A stretch of 64,000 bases of DNA from Phorcus lineatus (GCA_921293015.1 OV121089.1:49113220-49177219); one strand, 5' to 3'; shown: positions 12,301 through 23,564, counted from the stretch's first letter. Notes: a model not told the origin generated them from the sequence alone. Numbers and translations: made by a program.

Positions 12301-15300
12301 GAACTCTGAGCCTATTACTGCGTATCTGTAGCGAAGGACGGGATGTGGGTTCTAACTGATGTGAATGAGATTTTCTGTGATTTGACCTTTGGTTAGTGAT
12401 GAAATAGATATATCAATATACCAGACATTTTACCATTATTAATGTTTTCATTATTAATAAACTTTCCATTACACTCTATACCGCATGGGTTTCTCTTAAA
12501 GAAAAGTTACGAATATGTTAATGGTTATTAAATCTACGTCTGTACATGTTATTTTGTATAACTCAATATAGCTGCAAGCATAGATGAAGGTCCAAAATAA
12601 TATACAATCAGTCTTCTTAAAAAAATGACATCGGTTGACTTTTATGGAACGATGTGTACTGTTATTATTCTAGCCCGTCAAATACATTTGGCATGTTCAT
12701 ATTGGGAACGTTTTCGCCCCTTTTTCTCTGCAAACCAGTTTCGAAAGGGCGATTTAATTTAGAACGACGATAAGCACATCCTCATCCAGGGCATTTCGGG
12801 ATACAAATTTTATCAAGAATAAAACTGCATGTCATGATCACATTTTACTTGTATTACATTTCTCTACAACGTAGATGTCACTACGATCTAACTGCTTTCT
12901 CTACAGGAGTATCTACGCCGGTATGGCTTTTCAAACAACGTTTACGCCGATTCGCCAGCGCAACAGGAGAGGTCTCTGAAGTGAGTTGAATGTTTTATTA
13001 CTACAATGTATTTCAACTAGAAGTTTTTTTAGATGAATTGAAAGGGGTAATCTTCAGTCTAACGCTTTACAGAGACACAGCTTTAGATGGGCAATACGAG
13101 GAAAGTCAATAAATTCTAGAAGCGGATAAAAAACAGAAGCAACTGGTTGGGATATTGATATATACTCTCCCTGGACCTCGATGCACTTTGCCTATTTTTC
13201 TTTAACACTGTCTAGCCCTTGCAGAAATTTTCTTACTGGCCCCTGAGCCACGCCTCAGTAGATGTGTTGTTCATTACAGCCAAATCTTGTACCACGTGAG
13301 AGTGATTTCAAATTGCGAAACAGATAGAAACAGATTGAATTCACTTTGGGTTACCTGTGCTCAACAGGCTGTAAATGTCAAGTAAATGGTCGAGAAGGGT
13401 TGTTTATGTCTGTAAACTGTCGTCAGATGGCCTATCTCAATAATGACATCAATGATGATGTCTCCAGGGGTGTAACAATACTCACATCTATGAACTTATT
13501 TCCCTCGTCGTTCAAAATTACCACATATCCCACAGAGATAGGTGTCGTTACTGACATATAACTCACATGGCCGCATGCGAGGATAAGAAATGAATCAGTG
13601 GAAATATCTAATGAGTGCTAAACACTGTCAGCTTCAAATTGTCATGATGGCTTCTGGAGATAAATTTCTAAAATCACTTTCGTCCAATTGACGCGTGAGA
13701 GCCATGGTGCATTGTCCAATTTTCGATCAACATCGACATATTCGACACCCTTCATAGTGTCACTATACCGAACCGATAAGCATACAAATGATACTTTTCA
13801 GCAACCTTAGCAACCTACAATTACATGTATGGGATAATCCTAACGTGTGTTATATGAACGGTATCTACACAGACTGTACCAGAAGTACTACGGGTTGACG
13901 GAGACGGGGGTGGTAGACGGTGCTACATATACGCTGATGACGTCATCACGCTGTGGAGTTGCGGACAACCCGGAGATACTGAAAGCATATGAAGACTATC
14001 AAGAAAGCAACAACACTTTCCTCAAACCCCTGGCTTACAAGCTTACAGGTGAGATAAAAATAAAAATAAAAACCTAAGTCTTGTTCTTGTATCATCAGTT
14101 TCGCATAGAATTTAAGCCGGACCCATGAAGCATAGTTCTAATCCTTCACTAAATATCTCCTTCTCTCCCCCAGGTGTTAACGCAAGTTAATTCTTCCAAC
14201 GTAAACTCTCCCTCAAATTGATATAGCAGTAGACCATATTCCCTTAGCAGAAGACCGTAATTCCTTAGCAGTAGACCATATACCCATAGCAGTAGACCAT
14301 ATTCACATAGCAGTAGACCATATTCCCATACTGAGCAGTAGACCATATTCCCATACTGAGCAGTAGACCATCTTCCCATAGCAGTAGACCATATTCCCAT
14401 ACTGAGCAGTAGACCATATTCCCATAGCAGTATACCATATTCCCATACTGAGCAGTAGACCATATTCCCATAGCAGTGGACCATATTCCCATACTGAGCA
14501 GTAGACCATATTCACATAGCAGTAGACCATAATTTCCATTTCCCCATAGCAATACAGATAAACTTCTTTATTGTACAGATATTGTTCAAACATTGTTTGA
14601 CATCCCCTACCAACATCTGTGTTTAAGAGAACTCTTAAGAATCGCGCGGGTGAGAGACTCCCACCTAAAGATCGATTTTCTAAGTTGGATAACTCTTTCT
14701 TTCTAAATGTATGAAATATGTTTCAATCAAAAGTCCAGTCTTTTCAACGGTTTCCGGTACAGACCAAGTGCTCAATTTGCCACCTGCAGAGCTTACCTTG
14801 ACTGCCACCAGTCGTGATGTATTTATAAACTATAAATTAATTCCTGTTATCAGAAGTTCCTTTGGTTCGCCAGTAAGTAAAGAGTATAAAAAACAGGTTG
14901 TAAAATATTAGCTTCTTTATTGCTCTGATCCTTAGTTCTCGCTCTGTTGGCAGGTCCAAAGTGGTCAAAGCGAGAACTAAAATGGGGGATTTCCAGCTAT
15001 ACCAGTCAATTGGACAAGTCCATACAAAGGTCAGAGTTTTTAATTGACGTTATTTACTTGTTCGGCTTCCATTTTGACTTTTTTTGTCATTTCATTCTGA
15101 CCCAGGCTTAGGGATGTAGAAAAGTAGAGCCTTCGATGTCAGATATGTATAAAATATATAACACACATCCAACGTTTCTGAATCAATTGTCAGAAGTAAA
15201 CCAAATCTCAAATCGGCAATATCTGCACGGCTTTTCATTTATTATGGAGAAGAAGATCAAATAGTTTTAATGCATTGTCCTCAGTCACCATTATACTTTT

Positions 15301-18300
15301 ATAATCTCAATTGGCCAAGGTGCATGCTCAGAAGATTTTAGCCTTTTTTTTGTTCTGAGAAGATAATGAAAATAGATTCACAGGACATGACCACGGGGCC
15401 AATGAGTCACTAAATCTACAATCCCAATTGGCCGACGTACCTGTACCTAATAGTTCAGATCTCTAGAGCCATGTTTTAAGCACATCACGGCTTTCAGTCT
15501 GAAATCATTTCCTCATCTCTCTCACCAGAGGACCGTAAATTAATTTGTTCTTCTTGTAAAATAATTTTACAAAGTTATTTGACTTATTTTATTTGCCTCT
15601 ACCCCTACCTGGTGAACCTTATCCACTGCAGAATGACGTTAGGTGCCGCCCTATCTCGCTGGGGGGAGGTGTCCGGTCTAACATTCATCTACAGCGAGGC
15701 GGAACCGGATATTGACATAAGATTCGTCTCGCGCATACACGGGGACGGAAGTCCGTTCGATGGACCAAGCAGCAGCACAAAAGGTAAGTTACCTTTATCT
15801 TACTTTCAGTCAGGGTTCGCTTAAAGGAAGGTTCTCACCGACACTTATTGGTTTGGTGACATTGGCCCAATTGTAGACGAATGAATACAACACAATGGAA
15901 TGATCTCATGGCACTTGGCATTTGTGTATGCTAAATAATGTAAAGGAGATTTACTTTTACACAATTGTTAAACATTTCGATTGTTTTGATAAGCTTTTAA
16001 AAAAATAGCCAATCACTGTAAACGCAAATACTTTACAATACTGTCTGTATAAGCAATCAATTAATACATCTAGGTAATGTCCTGGCTCACGCCTTCCCGC
16101 CCGGAAGTACTGGTTTGCCGGGAGATGCGCACTTCGACAACGACGAGCGGTGGACGGTGGACGCGAGCAACACGGTCTGGGAGCGCAAGTCGCTAGAGAA
16201 GGTGGCGGCACATGAGTTCGGGCACTCCCTGGGACTGCAGCACTCCAGCGTGAAGGGAGCTCTCATGAACGCTTACTACACCAGCACTGACGCAAAGTAC
16301 AAACTGGCCCGGGACGATCAGCAGGCTATACAGTTCCTTTATGGTGAGACGGGAAAAGAAAAGATGAAATGGATGGGGTCGATTTGAGGAGAGTTAGGAG
16401 GGATTTAGGGATATTGGAAGGAAAGTGGATTGGGAATAAGAGGAGGGGGTAGAGGGTTTGAAGAGGAGGGGGTAGAGCTTGGGGGGGAAGGGGTTTGGGG
16501 AGGAGGGGGTAGAGCTAGGAAGGGGCAGGGGTTTGAAGAGGAGGGGGTAGAGCTTGGAAGGGGCAGGGGTTTGGGGAGGAGGGGGTAGAGCTTGGAAGGG
16601 GCAGGGGTTTGAAGAGGAGGGGGTAGAGCTTGGAGGGGGAAGGGGTTTGAAGAGGAGGGGGTAGAGCTTGGAAGGGGGAGGGGTTTGGGGAGGAGGGGGT
16701 AGAGCTTGGAAGGGGCAGGGGTTTGAAGAGGATGGGATATAGCTTGGAAGGGGAAGGGGTTTGAAGAGGAGGTGGTAGAGCTTGGAAGGGGTAGGGGTTT
16801 GGGGAGGAGGAGGTAGAGCTTGGAAGGGAAAGGGGTTTGGGGAGGGGGAAAGAGTGCGCGGAAAACTTGTTTTTCTTTCCATTGTTTCTTCCCGCAGATG
16901 AATCAGATGACGGTTTTAGGGTGAGGATCCTTCCACAAGCATATTTAAGTTGTAATCAAGACCAACTCAACTATAAAAACGTCAGTCTCTCTGTGAACAG
17001 GATGTACCTCTGTCAATTTGATCTTCCATATTGGTTTAGGAGAAACATAACTTAGGCCACAATATTAGTTGTCTGACCTCACTAACTTACACTTGCTTCG
17101 TGAGCATTATTAGAAATCAACTTAATAACATCATCTCCCCAGGTAAGCCTGACGGGTGGATGCCAACACTGGGTGGCTGGGTGCCGACCCGTCCGCCGAG
17201 TGTACCCTCCTGTAACCAGCTATTCAAGGCCATAGTCTGGGGTGAGTACCATTGCAAGAAGGACATTAAGGGATTACTACTGCTGGCCGCCCCAATCTTT
17301 CACATTGCAGAATGTTTTCCTTTAACTAACTTGTAATGATAAATTCTGTATCTCCAACCTAGGGATGTGTCCGTGACGTAACGTATAGGCCTTACGTTTT
17401 TTTTTCAAAGGAACATTTCAAGGCAGATATATCTAGAAGCCAGGATCGATGTAGATGAAGCTTTTGACGATGAAGAAAACGGACGCGTTTTAATGACACA
17501 TAATTGTTTATTGTAGTATAAACAAAGTGTTCGAGGGGGGCAGGAGGGGGTACTAATACTGCACGAATCCATATCTCCATATCACATTATCCTGAAAAGA
17601 CGAAATATGAAAAGTGATACAGAAACAGAAACCGATTTGCCAAAAGCCAATTTGAAAAACTACTTCAGTATCCAACCTGCATCTTAATCAGACGGCAGCA
17701 GTATTTTGGGTTGTTCTTGCTCTGTTGAAAAATTGGCATCGTAGCTTTGCTCTAGATAATACACTTAATGCTTTGTAACCTGATCACCATGAATGAATAC
17801 CCTAATTATTCGTCTGAATTTGGGAGTAAGATATGATATATTTAAGGGTAGATTGATTCTTCAAAATGATAAGAAATCAACGATACCATGTTATTGTTAC
17901 ATATTATTAAATTCATCCAACATTGATAGGAGCCGACAAAAAGGCGTACGGCATCTACATGGACGAAGTTTACAGCATCAACTCCGCTTCCGAGTCCGAC
18001 ATGAAGACACGATCTCTACAGAAAGTATTTCCGGGATCTCCTATCGAGGTTGATTTCGCCGTGTCAATGAATAAACAGTCTCGACGGGGCCTAGAGACAG
18101 TTGTAACATACATGTTTATGGGTAAGCTTGTTCATCAACTTGATGAATTAATAAAAGGGACAAAATCACAGAACGTAGATCAACAATATGTGGGTGGGAT
18201 GCCCCATCACTTACTCACCCAGATGTCTCTATGGTCGATGCTTACTTAAGGCATTGATACCTCCTGTAAATTAAGGGCCATAACTCCAAACAATTAAGTA

Positions 18301-21300
18301 TCTGATGTTTTCACTCATCTTCCTCCGTCAGGTCTTAACTAACCAATCAATAATGGTCCCCTGCCTCACTTCCAGGTCCCAACGTGTGGAGGTTCACTAG
18401 CTACTCCCTGGACCCCGGCTACCCCAAGCCTCTCCGTGTGGACACCTTCCCGGAGTCCCCGCTAGCCGTAACAGCAGCAACAGAGAAGGGGAGGGAGAGC
18501 ATCTTCATGATTGGGGTGAGTTAGAGGAGTTGCCGTTTTATTTCTTCAAATTTGTGTCATACAGCTCCAGCATATGACTTAGGTTCAAGGGTTGTTGTCG
18601 AAATTTTCCGAGATATTTCAATTTTGAATGAGGTCCAAACTTGAACGTCTTAACGCCTGGATAGTAAAAACGTATCTAATATTGTTCATAATTTAGGTCA
18701 AGACTGATTACTACTATTAGGAAAACGGATTAACAAAATCAATCTCATTGAAATAAGTTCAAAACTTGTCCCTCGTACCTCTCTGCGCGTAACTAAGTAA
18801 GTTTTATTCACGTAACAAGTAATTTGCACCTTGTATTTCTCGGTGGATGATAAAGAAATTTTCAGTCGGGGATTATGATCGAGGGAGCTGAGAAAGAGGG
18901 TGTTAGGAGTGTAAAAGGGGAGGGGGTGTCAGTCTGCGTGTTTTAAAATATGGGGTTTATAAAAACTACCCTCCAACTGCTGCCTCCGCCCCTGAGTGTA
19001 CATTGAACACGTTTGTTCGTTCCCTGATCCCTGCAGAAGACGCAGTTCTGGATCTGGGACGAGACATACTCGAGGAGCGAACGTTTGCCTGGCCAAGTGT
19101 ACAAGAGCTACTGGTCACACACACCCTCCTCCTTCCCTCTCGTCACCACCTGGCTAGACGGGGACATCTACCTCATCTCTCATGACAGGTGAGTGGTTTA
19201 CTTGTATACTACCGGTCTCACATCCCCCCCTTCCCTCTCGTCACCACCTGGCTAGACGGGGACATCTACCTCATCTCTCATGACAGGTGAGTGGTTTACT
19301 TGTATACAACTGGTCTCACATCCCCCCCCCCCTTCCCTCTCGTCACCACCTGGCTAGACGGGGACATCTACCACATCTCTCATGATAAGTGAGTGGATTA
19401 CTTGTATACTACTGGTTTCACATCCTCCTCCTTCCCTCTCGTCACCACCTGGCTAGACGGGGACATCTACCACATCTCTCATGATAAGTGAGTGGATTAC
19501 TTGTATACTACTGGTCTCACATCCCCCCCCCCCTTCCCTCTCGTCACCACCTGGCTAGACGGGGACATCTACCACATCTCTCATGATAAGTGAGTGGATT
19601 ACTTGTATACTACTGGTTTCACATCCTCCTCCTTCCCTCTCGTCACCACCTGGCTAGACGGGGACATCTACCACATCTCTCATGATAAGTGAGTGGATTA
19701 CTTGTATACAACTGGTCTCACATCCCCCCCCCCTTCTCTCTCGTCACCACCTGGCTAGACGGGGACATCTACCTCATCTCTCATGACAGGTGAGTGGTTT
19801 ACTTGTATAGAACTGGTCTCACATCCCCCTCCTTCCCTCTCGTCACCACCTGGCTAGACGGGGACATCTACCTCATCTCTCATGACAGGTGAGTGGTTTA
19901 CTTGTATACAACTGGTCTCACATCCTCCCCCCCCCCCCCCCCCCCCTTCCCTCTCGTCACCACCTGGCTAGACGGGGACATCTACCTCATCTCTCATGAT
20001 AAGTGAGTGATTTACTTGTATATTACTGGTTTCACATCCTCCTCCTTCCCTCTCGTCACCACCTGGCTAGACGGGGACATCTACCACATCTCTCATGATA
20101 AGTGAGTGATTTACTTGTATATTACTGGTTTCACATCCTCCTCCTTCCCTCTCGTCACCACCTGGCTAGACGGGGACATCTACCACATCTCTCATGATAA
20201 GTGAGTGGTTTACTTGTATACAACTGGTCTCACATCCTCCCCCCCCCCCTTCCCTCTCGTCACCACCTGGCTAGACGGGGACATCTACCTCATCTCTCAT
20301 GATAAGTGAGTGATTTACTTGTATATTACTGGTTTCACATCCTCCTCCTTCCCTCTCGTCACCACCTGGCTAGACGGGGACATCTACCACATCTCTCATG
20401 ATAAGTGAGTGGTTTACTTGTATACAACTGGTCTCACATCCTCCCCCCCCCCTTCCCTCTCGTCACCACCTGGCTAGACGGGGACATCTACCTCATCTCT
20501 CATGATAAGTGAGTGATTTACTTGTATACTACTGGTCTCACATCCCCCCCCCCTTCCCTCTCGTCACCACCTGGCTAGACGGGGACATCTACCTCATCTC
20601 TCATGATAAGTGAGTGGATTACTTGTATACTACTGGTTTCACATCCTCCTCCTTCCCTCTCGTCACCACCTTGCTAGACGGGGGACATCTACCTCATCTC
20701 TCATGATAAGTGAGTGATTTACTTGTATACTACTGGTTTCACATCCTCCTCCTTCCCTCTCGTCACCACCTGGCTAGACGGGGACATCTACCTCATCTCT
20801 CATGATAAGTGAGTGGATTACTTGTATACTACTGGTCTCACATCCTCCTCCTTCCCTCTCGTCACCACCTTGCTAGACGGGGGACATCTACCTCATCTCT
20901 CATGATAAGTGAGTGATTTACTTGTATATTACTGGTTTCACATCCTCCTCCTTCCCTCTCGTCACCACCTGGCTAGACGGGGACATCTACCACATCTCTC
21001 ATGATAAGTGAGTGGATTACTTGTATACTACTGGTTTCACATCCTCCTCCTTCCCTCTCGTCACCACCTTGCTAGACGGGGGACATCTACCTCATCTCTC
21101 ATGACAGGTGAGTGATTTACTTGTATATTACTGGTTTCACATCCTCCTCCTTCCCTCTCGTCACCACCTGGCTAGACGGGGACATCTACCTCATCTCTCA
21201 TGATAAAAGAGTGATTTACTTGTATACTACTGGTTTCACATCCTCCTCCTTCGTCAATACATCTACGGAATTTTCAATTGAAGTCATGACAACTGACCTC

Positions 21301-22997
21301 CGACGAATTTTGACCGGTCAAAAAAATTGGGAAAGGAAGTCAGATTTCAACCAATCAAAGACGAGATTCTTTGGCATCTTAGCCAGTTACAAATGATGTC
21401 TTTTCCCTAGATTTTTCTGTTTCTACCCTTAAAAATAATGTTCATGATGTTTTGACTGTCAGGACTTCTCGTCAATTTACTTTAGCAGAAATGACTAAAT
21501 ATAAAACACACAAATATCGATAGTCAACATGATATGCATCAAATTGCCGTTTCCAACATATTTTTCCAACATAATTGTCCACGCACATTGGTTACAATCG
21601 AATGTTGTATTCGAGGATTCAAAGAGCTCGGTTACAAGCTCTCTTTAATTCGTGCACTTAATATGTTCGTTATTCCCTACACGTTATTTTTAACCAGAGT
21701 ACGTGGTTACTCTAGTATATACCATTGAGGGTAACTGCGGAATTTGGGTATTTCTGTTAACATGGTCGGTTATGATATGTGCAACTATTTGACTTGTAAC
21801 CATAGGGGTTTTGTTATCCAATTAGAAATAAATGTTTTATAAACAATCGGATTCGAACCCTTAAAGAGCCACTCCGTGATCATTCATAACATATTATTTA
21901 CCTTTGATACGAACCTAAATGTCATGTGTGGTGATATAAAATCAAAACATTTTAACTGTTCATGTCCAAAAGACATATATTTGACAAATACTGGCTTTCC
22001 ATGAAAATCTGAAAATAGCCTTATAAATACACAGGGGTGTATATATATCACTTCGAATATACATGGATACTAGTAATAAAACCTTACAAACACTATCAAC
22101 TCCTAACTGCTCTCCTAGCTGTTTTAGTCAATTCTCCAAAATTACGTTTGTCTATTTGACGCGTGCCACTGTCCGGTTTTCGATCATGATTGCGACGTTC
22201 TACCTTCATATTGTCACTGTAAAAAACCAACAAGCTTTAAAATGTGTCTTTTTGGTATCAAATGACACCATTGATTAAGTTTTGCATATCTGACTCCAAC
22301 AACTCACGGGGTGGCTCTTTAAGCTCTTTGTTTCTTAGGCACTTGAGTTCCTGGGAATGAATGATGAAATCAGTGATGATTATATAATGATAAACTATAA
22401 ATAGGGCATGCCAGGCTACAACATGAAGGTCGGGGGTCGAGCCCAGTGAACTTGTTTTAGTTGTATACACTGCAAAGTAAAGTACGTTTATTGTGAAATA
22501 AACATTTTGTTTTGTTTAAATATCAGTAACAAGAGGTTTACAGACAACTGTTGATGATGTTCAGCCATGGTTTCTTTTTGAAGCCACGTGAGAATGAAGT
22601 CTCGAAACGCCAGACCCGGTTATCCGAAGAGAGGAGTTCCCGACTGGATATACGAGTCTTGTCCAGGAAGGCGAGTAAACCTTTGTAAATGTTTACCGAT
22701 TGAGAAAAAATACATAATAAGACACTTAATCGAATAAAGTTGTTAAGAAGTGTTTTGATTTTTTTCAGTCCGTAGTATTACACATTAACATTATTTCATA
22801 ATCTTACCAAACAGTATCAAATAGCATTTATGAATTATCAAAGCATTTATAATGGTCGTATAATTGAAATCTTGTAAGTTTGATATTTTTTTTAGCGTGG
22901 TTTGATATGTTTTTATTACTTTTTCAGTGCCCCGTCTGTTTTCGCTTCTCTCGGCTTTATCCTGTTTGCGATGTTATTACCTGTCGCGCTCTCATGA
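6029..22997 (+). CDS. MMP-like: Matrix metalloproteinase with hemopexin-like domain, 11 exons
   Basis: Exons 6029-6127, 12907-12980, 13873-14048, 14954-15029, 15632-15783, 16074-16343, 17143-17241, 17930-18121, 18376-18515, 19037-19188 and 22928-22997 all have GT-AG borders. They join in phase to 1500 nt (499 aa). Order: signal peptide (1-22); propeptide with a cysteine switch SRCGVAD around Cys85 (usual form PRCGxPD); catalytic domain beginning [27 protein letters not shown] and DAHFD metal-binding strings; zinc site [12 protein letters not shown] (His239, Glu240, His243, His249); Met-turn ALM (Met257); hinge; hemopexin-like blades from Cys306; and a hydrophobic tail ending PVALS. The family cleaves extracellular matrix and cell-surface proteins. 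No furin RxKR site is seen. Blade 4 stops early after YLISHD, so the Cys that normally pairs with Cys306 is missing. The tail suggests GPI or membrane anchoring. The catalytic part is very secure; the last exon is less so. Confidence 0.9.
6335..6402. repeat. CA/CG dinucleotide microsatellite
   Basis: Interrupted run of ca and cg dinucleotides (acacgcgcgcgcgcacac and similar) in metalloproteinase intron 1. Confidence 0.9.
8129..8406 (-). mobile_element. tRNA-derived SINE, full-length-looking
   Basis: Read on the minus strand it begins with a tRNA-like head: A-box-like tgtagtggttagcatgcc, a ctctcac anticodon-region string and B box ggttcgaatcc. A body follows containing ggtgagacac, gttcacccagctgtacag and gggtacc-like text, and an (att)n tail ends at about 8129. 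The body resembles the central domain shared by MetaSINE-type elements of molluscs (family assignment from memory). Related body fragments occur near 35.83 and 47.65 kb. Confidence 0.8.
8705..9078. repeat. 20-bp minisatellite, about 18 copies
   Basis: Unit aaataaaaccacaccattat with variants (gtcat, ttac, aaac), in exact 20-bp register. Lies in intron 1 of the metalloproteinase gene. Confidence 0.95.
9232..9301. repeat. (CTA)n trinucleotide microsatellite
   Basis: About 23 uninterrupted cta/act trinucleotides. Confidence 0.97.
9630..10570 (+). repeat. Long dispersed repeat, copy 1
   Basis: Collinear with 48100-49480 in the same orientation. Shared strings include atctgtattcg, gataaccg, ctttcgcttggaacaat, ctggtgttt and cattttaatgaatca. 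Identity is moderate with many indels, so the pair is old. No long ORF, no terminal inverted repeats and no RNA-polymerase-III boxes are seen. Class unknown. Confidence 0.75.
13130..13500 (-). mobile_element. Decayed mariner-like element with internal deletion
   Basis: The left part (ctggacctcgatgcacttt, tgatttcaaattgcgaaacagatag) and the right part (aactgtcgtcagatggcctatct, gatgatgtct) match the two ends of the longer copy at 56.0-57.1 kb, but the middle transposase region is gone. Located in intron 2 of the metalloproteinase gene. Confidence 0.65.
13640..13780 (-). mobile_element. Degenerate fragment of the TTAA-flanked MITE
   Basis: Contains the core gtccaattgacgcgtg, gtccaattttcgatca and a degenerate gtcactat end, collinear with the core of the complete copy at 21865-22318. 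Both termini are lost. Confidence 0.6.
14222..14550. repeat. 21/25-bp minisatellite, about 15 copies
   Basis: Unit agcagtagaccatattccca, alternating with a longer form carrying an extra tactg. Lies in intron 3 of the metalloproteinase gene. The repetitive reverse-strand frames through it are artefacts. Confidence 0.93.
16440..16855. repeat. G-rich ~38-bp minisatellite, about 11 copies
   Basis: Unit built from ggtagagcttggaagg, ggcaggggtttg and aagaggaggg. The plus strand is almost pure purine with many GGGG runs, giving strong G-quadruplex or triplex potential on the sense strand of intron 6, just after the exon encoding the zinc site. Confidence 0.93.
19108..21245 (+). repeat. ~101-bp tandem array copied from exon 10 and its splice donor, ~21 units
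   Basis: Unit 1 (19108-19208) is the last 81 bases of metalloproteinase exon 10, its GT donor and 20 bases of intron. About 20 more units follow, each containing ccttccctctcgtcacc, ggctagacggggacatc, catctctcatga and a donor, either caggtgagt (units 1, 2, 7, 8, 20) or taagtgagt (most others). Only the last unit (gataaaagagtg) has lost the donor. Units 16, 18 and 20 share a ttgctagacggggg variant and alternate with standard units, showing later amplification as ~202-bp dimers. Variable poly-C runs precede the exon-like part of many units. Confidence 0.95.
21865..22318. mobile_element. 454-bp MITE flanked by TTAA
   Basis: Terminal inverted repeat agagccactccgtga at the left and its near-complement tcacggggtggctct at the right, each flanked by TTAA (21861-21864 and 22319-22322). 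It has no coding capacity. A second copy at 44474-46168 is interrupted by a mariner, and fragments lie near 13.7 and 35.5 kb. TTAA target duplication is typical of piggyBac-type transposition, but the ends do not show the usual CCC start, so the superfamily is uncertain. Lies in intron 10 of the metalloproteinase gene. Confidence 0.88.
22527..22554 (+). CDS. Alternative terminal exon candidate of the metalloproteinase
   Basis: After an acceptor-like aaatatcag, the phase needed to follow exon 10 gives SNKRFTDNC and a stop. Joined to YLISHD, it places an aromatic residue and a terminal Cys where the fourth hemopexin blade usually has Y...KF and the Cys that pairs with blade 1. The polypyrimidine tract is weak and the exon is very short, so this may be chance. 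It would give a 485-aa secreted form lacking the hydrophobic tail. Confidence 0.3.
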
Positions 22998-23440
22998 CGA
23001 CATGACAGACTTTCACCACTGGAAGGACCCAGAGTCGTACACGCACTCCTCTGTCTGACTATAGGAATGAATGTATTTATATCTGAATGGTTTCAGCTCA
23101 CCTCCACATTGTAAGTGTCCGCATGAAGCAACTTGTACAGACTTTGGACACGGGATTAGTAGAACCTTCGTACCACATGCTCGTCTTAAGGCCTGTTTCA
23201 ACAGTTTGATGGGTGGGGGTAGGGGGAGGTTCCTCATGACCAAATTTTGCATTATAAAACTATTAGCTTCATCTCAGCTTGAAATATGTTATGTGTGACA
23301 AAACAATCATACAAATCACAAAACTCCTATAACACAGTAATACCAACCCTAACCCTCCCACCTAAAATCTGAGATAAACTACAAGGCCAACGAAAGATTT
23401 CACTCATTGGTCTAGTCAGGAATCCCGGAGTCTGTCATCA
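22998..23440. other. 3' flank of metalloproteinase gene
   Basis: No coding region and no clear AATAAA is seen close to the stop. The overlapping open frames on both strands at 23013-23298 match no recognised family. Confidence 0.4.
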
Positions 23441-23462
23441 GTAGCGAGTGTGGCCAATATAA

Positions 23463-23564
23463 GTTACCATGTGTCCGCGAGTTTGATATGGAGATATATC
23501 ATGTGTTCGAGTTAAATATCACACATGATATATCTCCATATCAAACTCGTGGACACATGGTAAC
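23463..23564. repeat. Near-perfect inverted repeat, 44-bp arms
   Basis: Arms 23463-23506 and 23521-23564 are reverse complements at 43 of 44 positions, separated by a 14-base loop. The single mismatch would be a G-U pair in RNA. Confidence 0.95.

Larger units (their letters stand above)
6128..12906 (+). other. Metalloproteinase intron 1 (6.8 kb)
   Basis: Bounded by gtaagt after the signal-peptide exon and ctacag before the propeptide exon. It holds a CA microsatellite, a SINE, a 20-bp minisatellite, a trinucleotide run and a long dispersed repeat, each listed separately. Frames at 10716-11006 and 11322-11510 were examined and match no recognised family. Confidence 0.85.

Noticed and set aside
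16898..16921. Possible 24-base exon of the MMP gene (cgcag|ATGAATCAGATGAC... AGG|gtgagg)
   Set aside because: Its length shifts the phase so that the next exon (17143) would be out of frame. Skipping it gives the expected FLYGKPDGW junction.
22555..22690. Hammerhead-ribozyme-like motif or coding frame around ctcgaaacgccagacc
   Set aside because: gaaac is present, but the required ctgatga core and a convincing stem arrangement are not. The open frame has no recognised domain.
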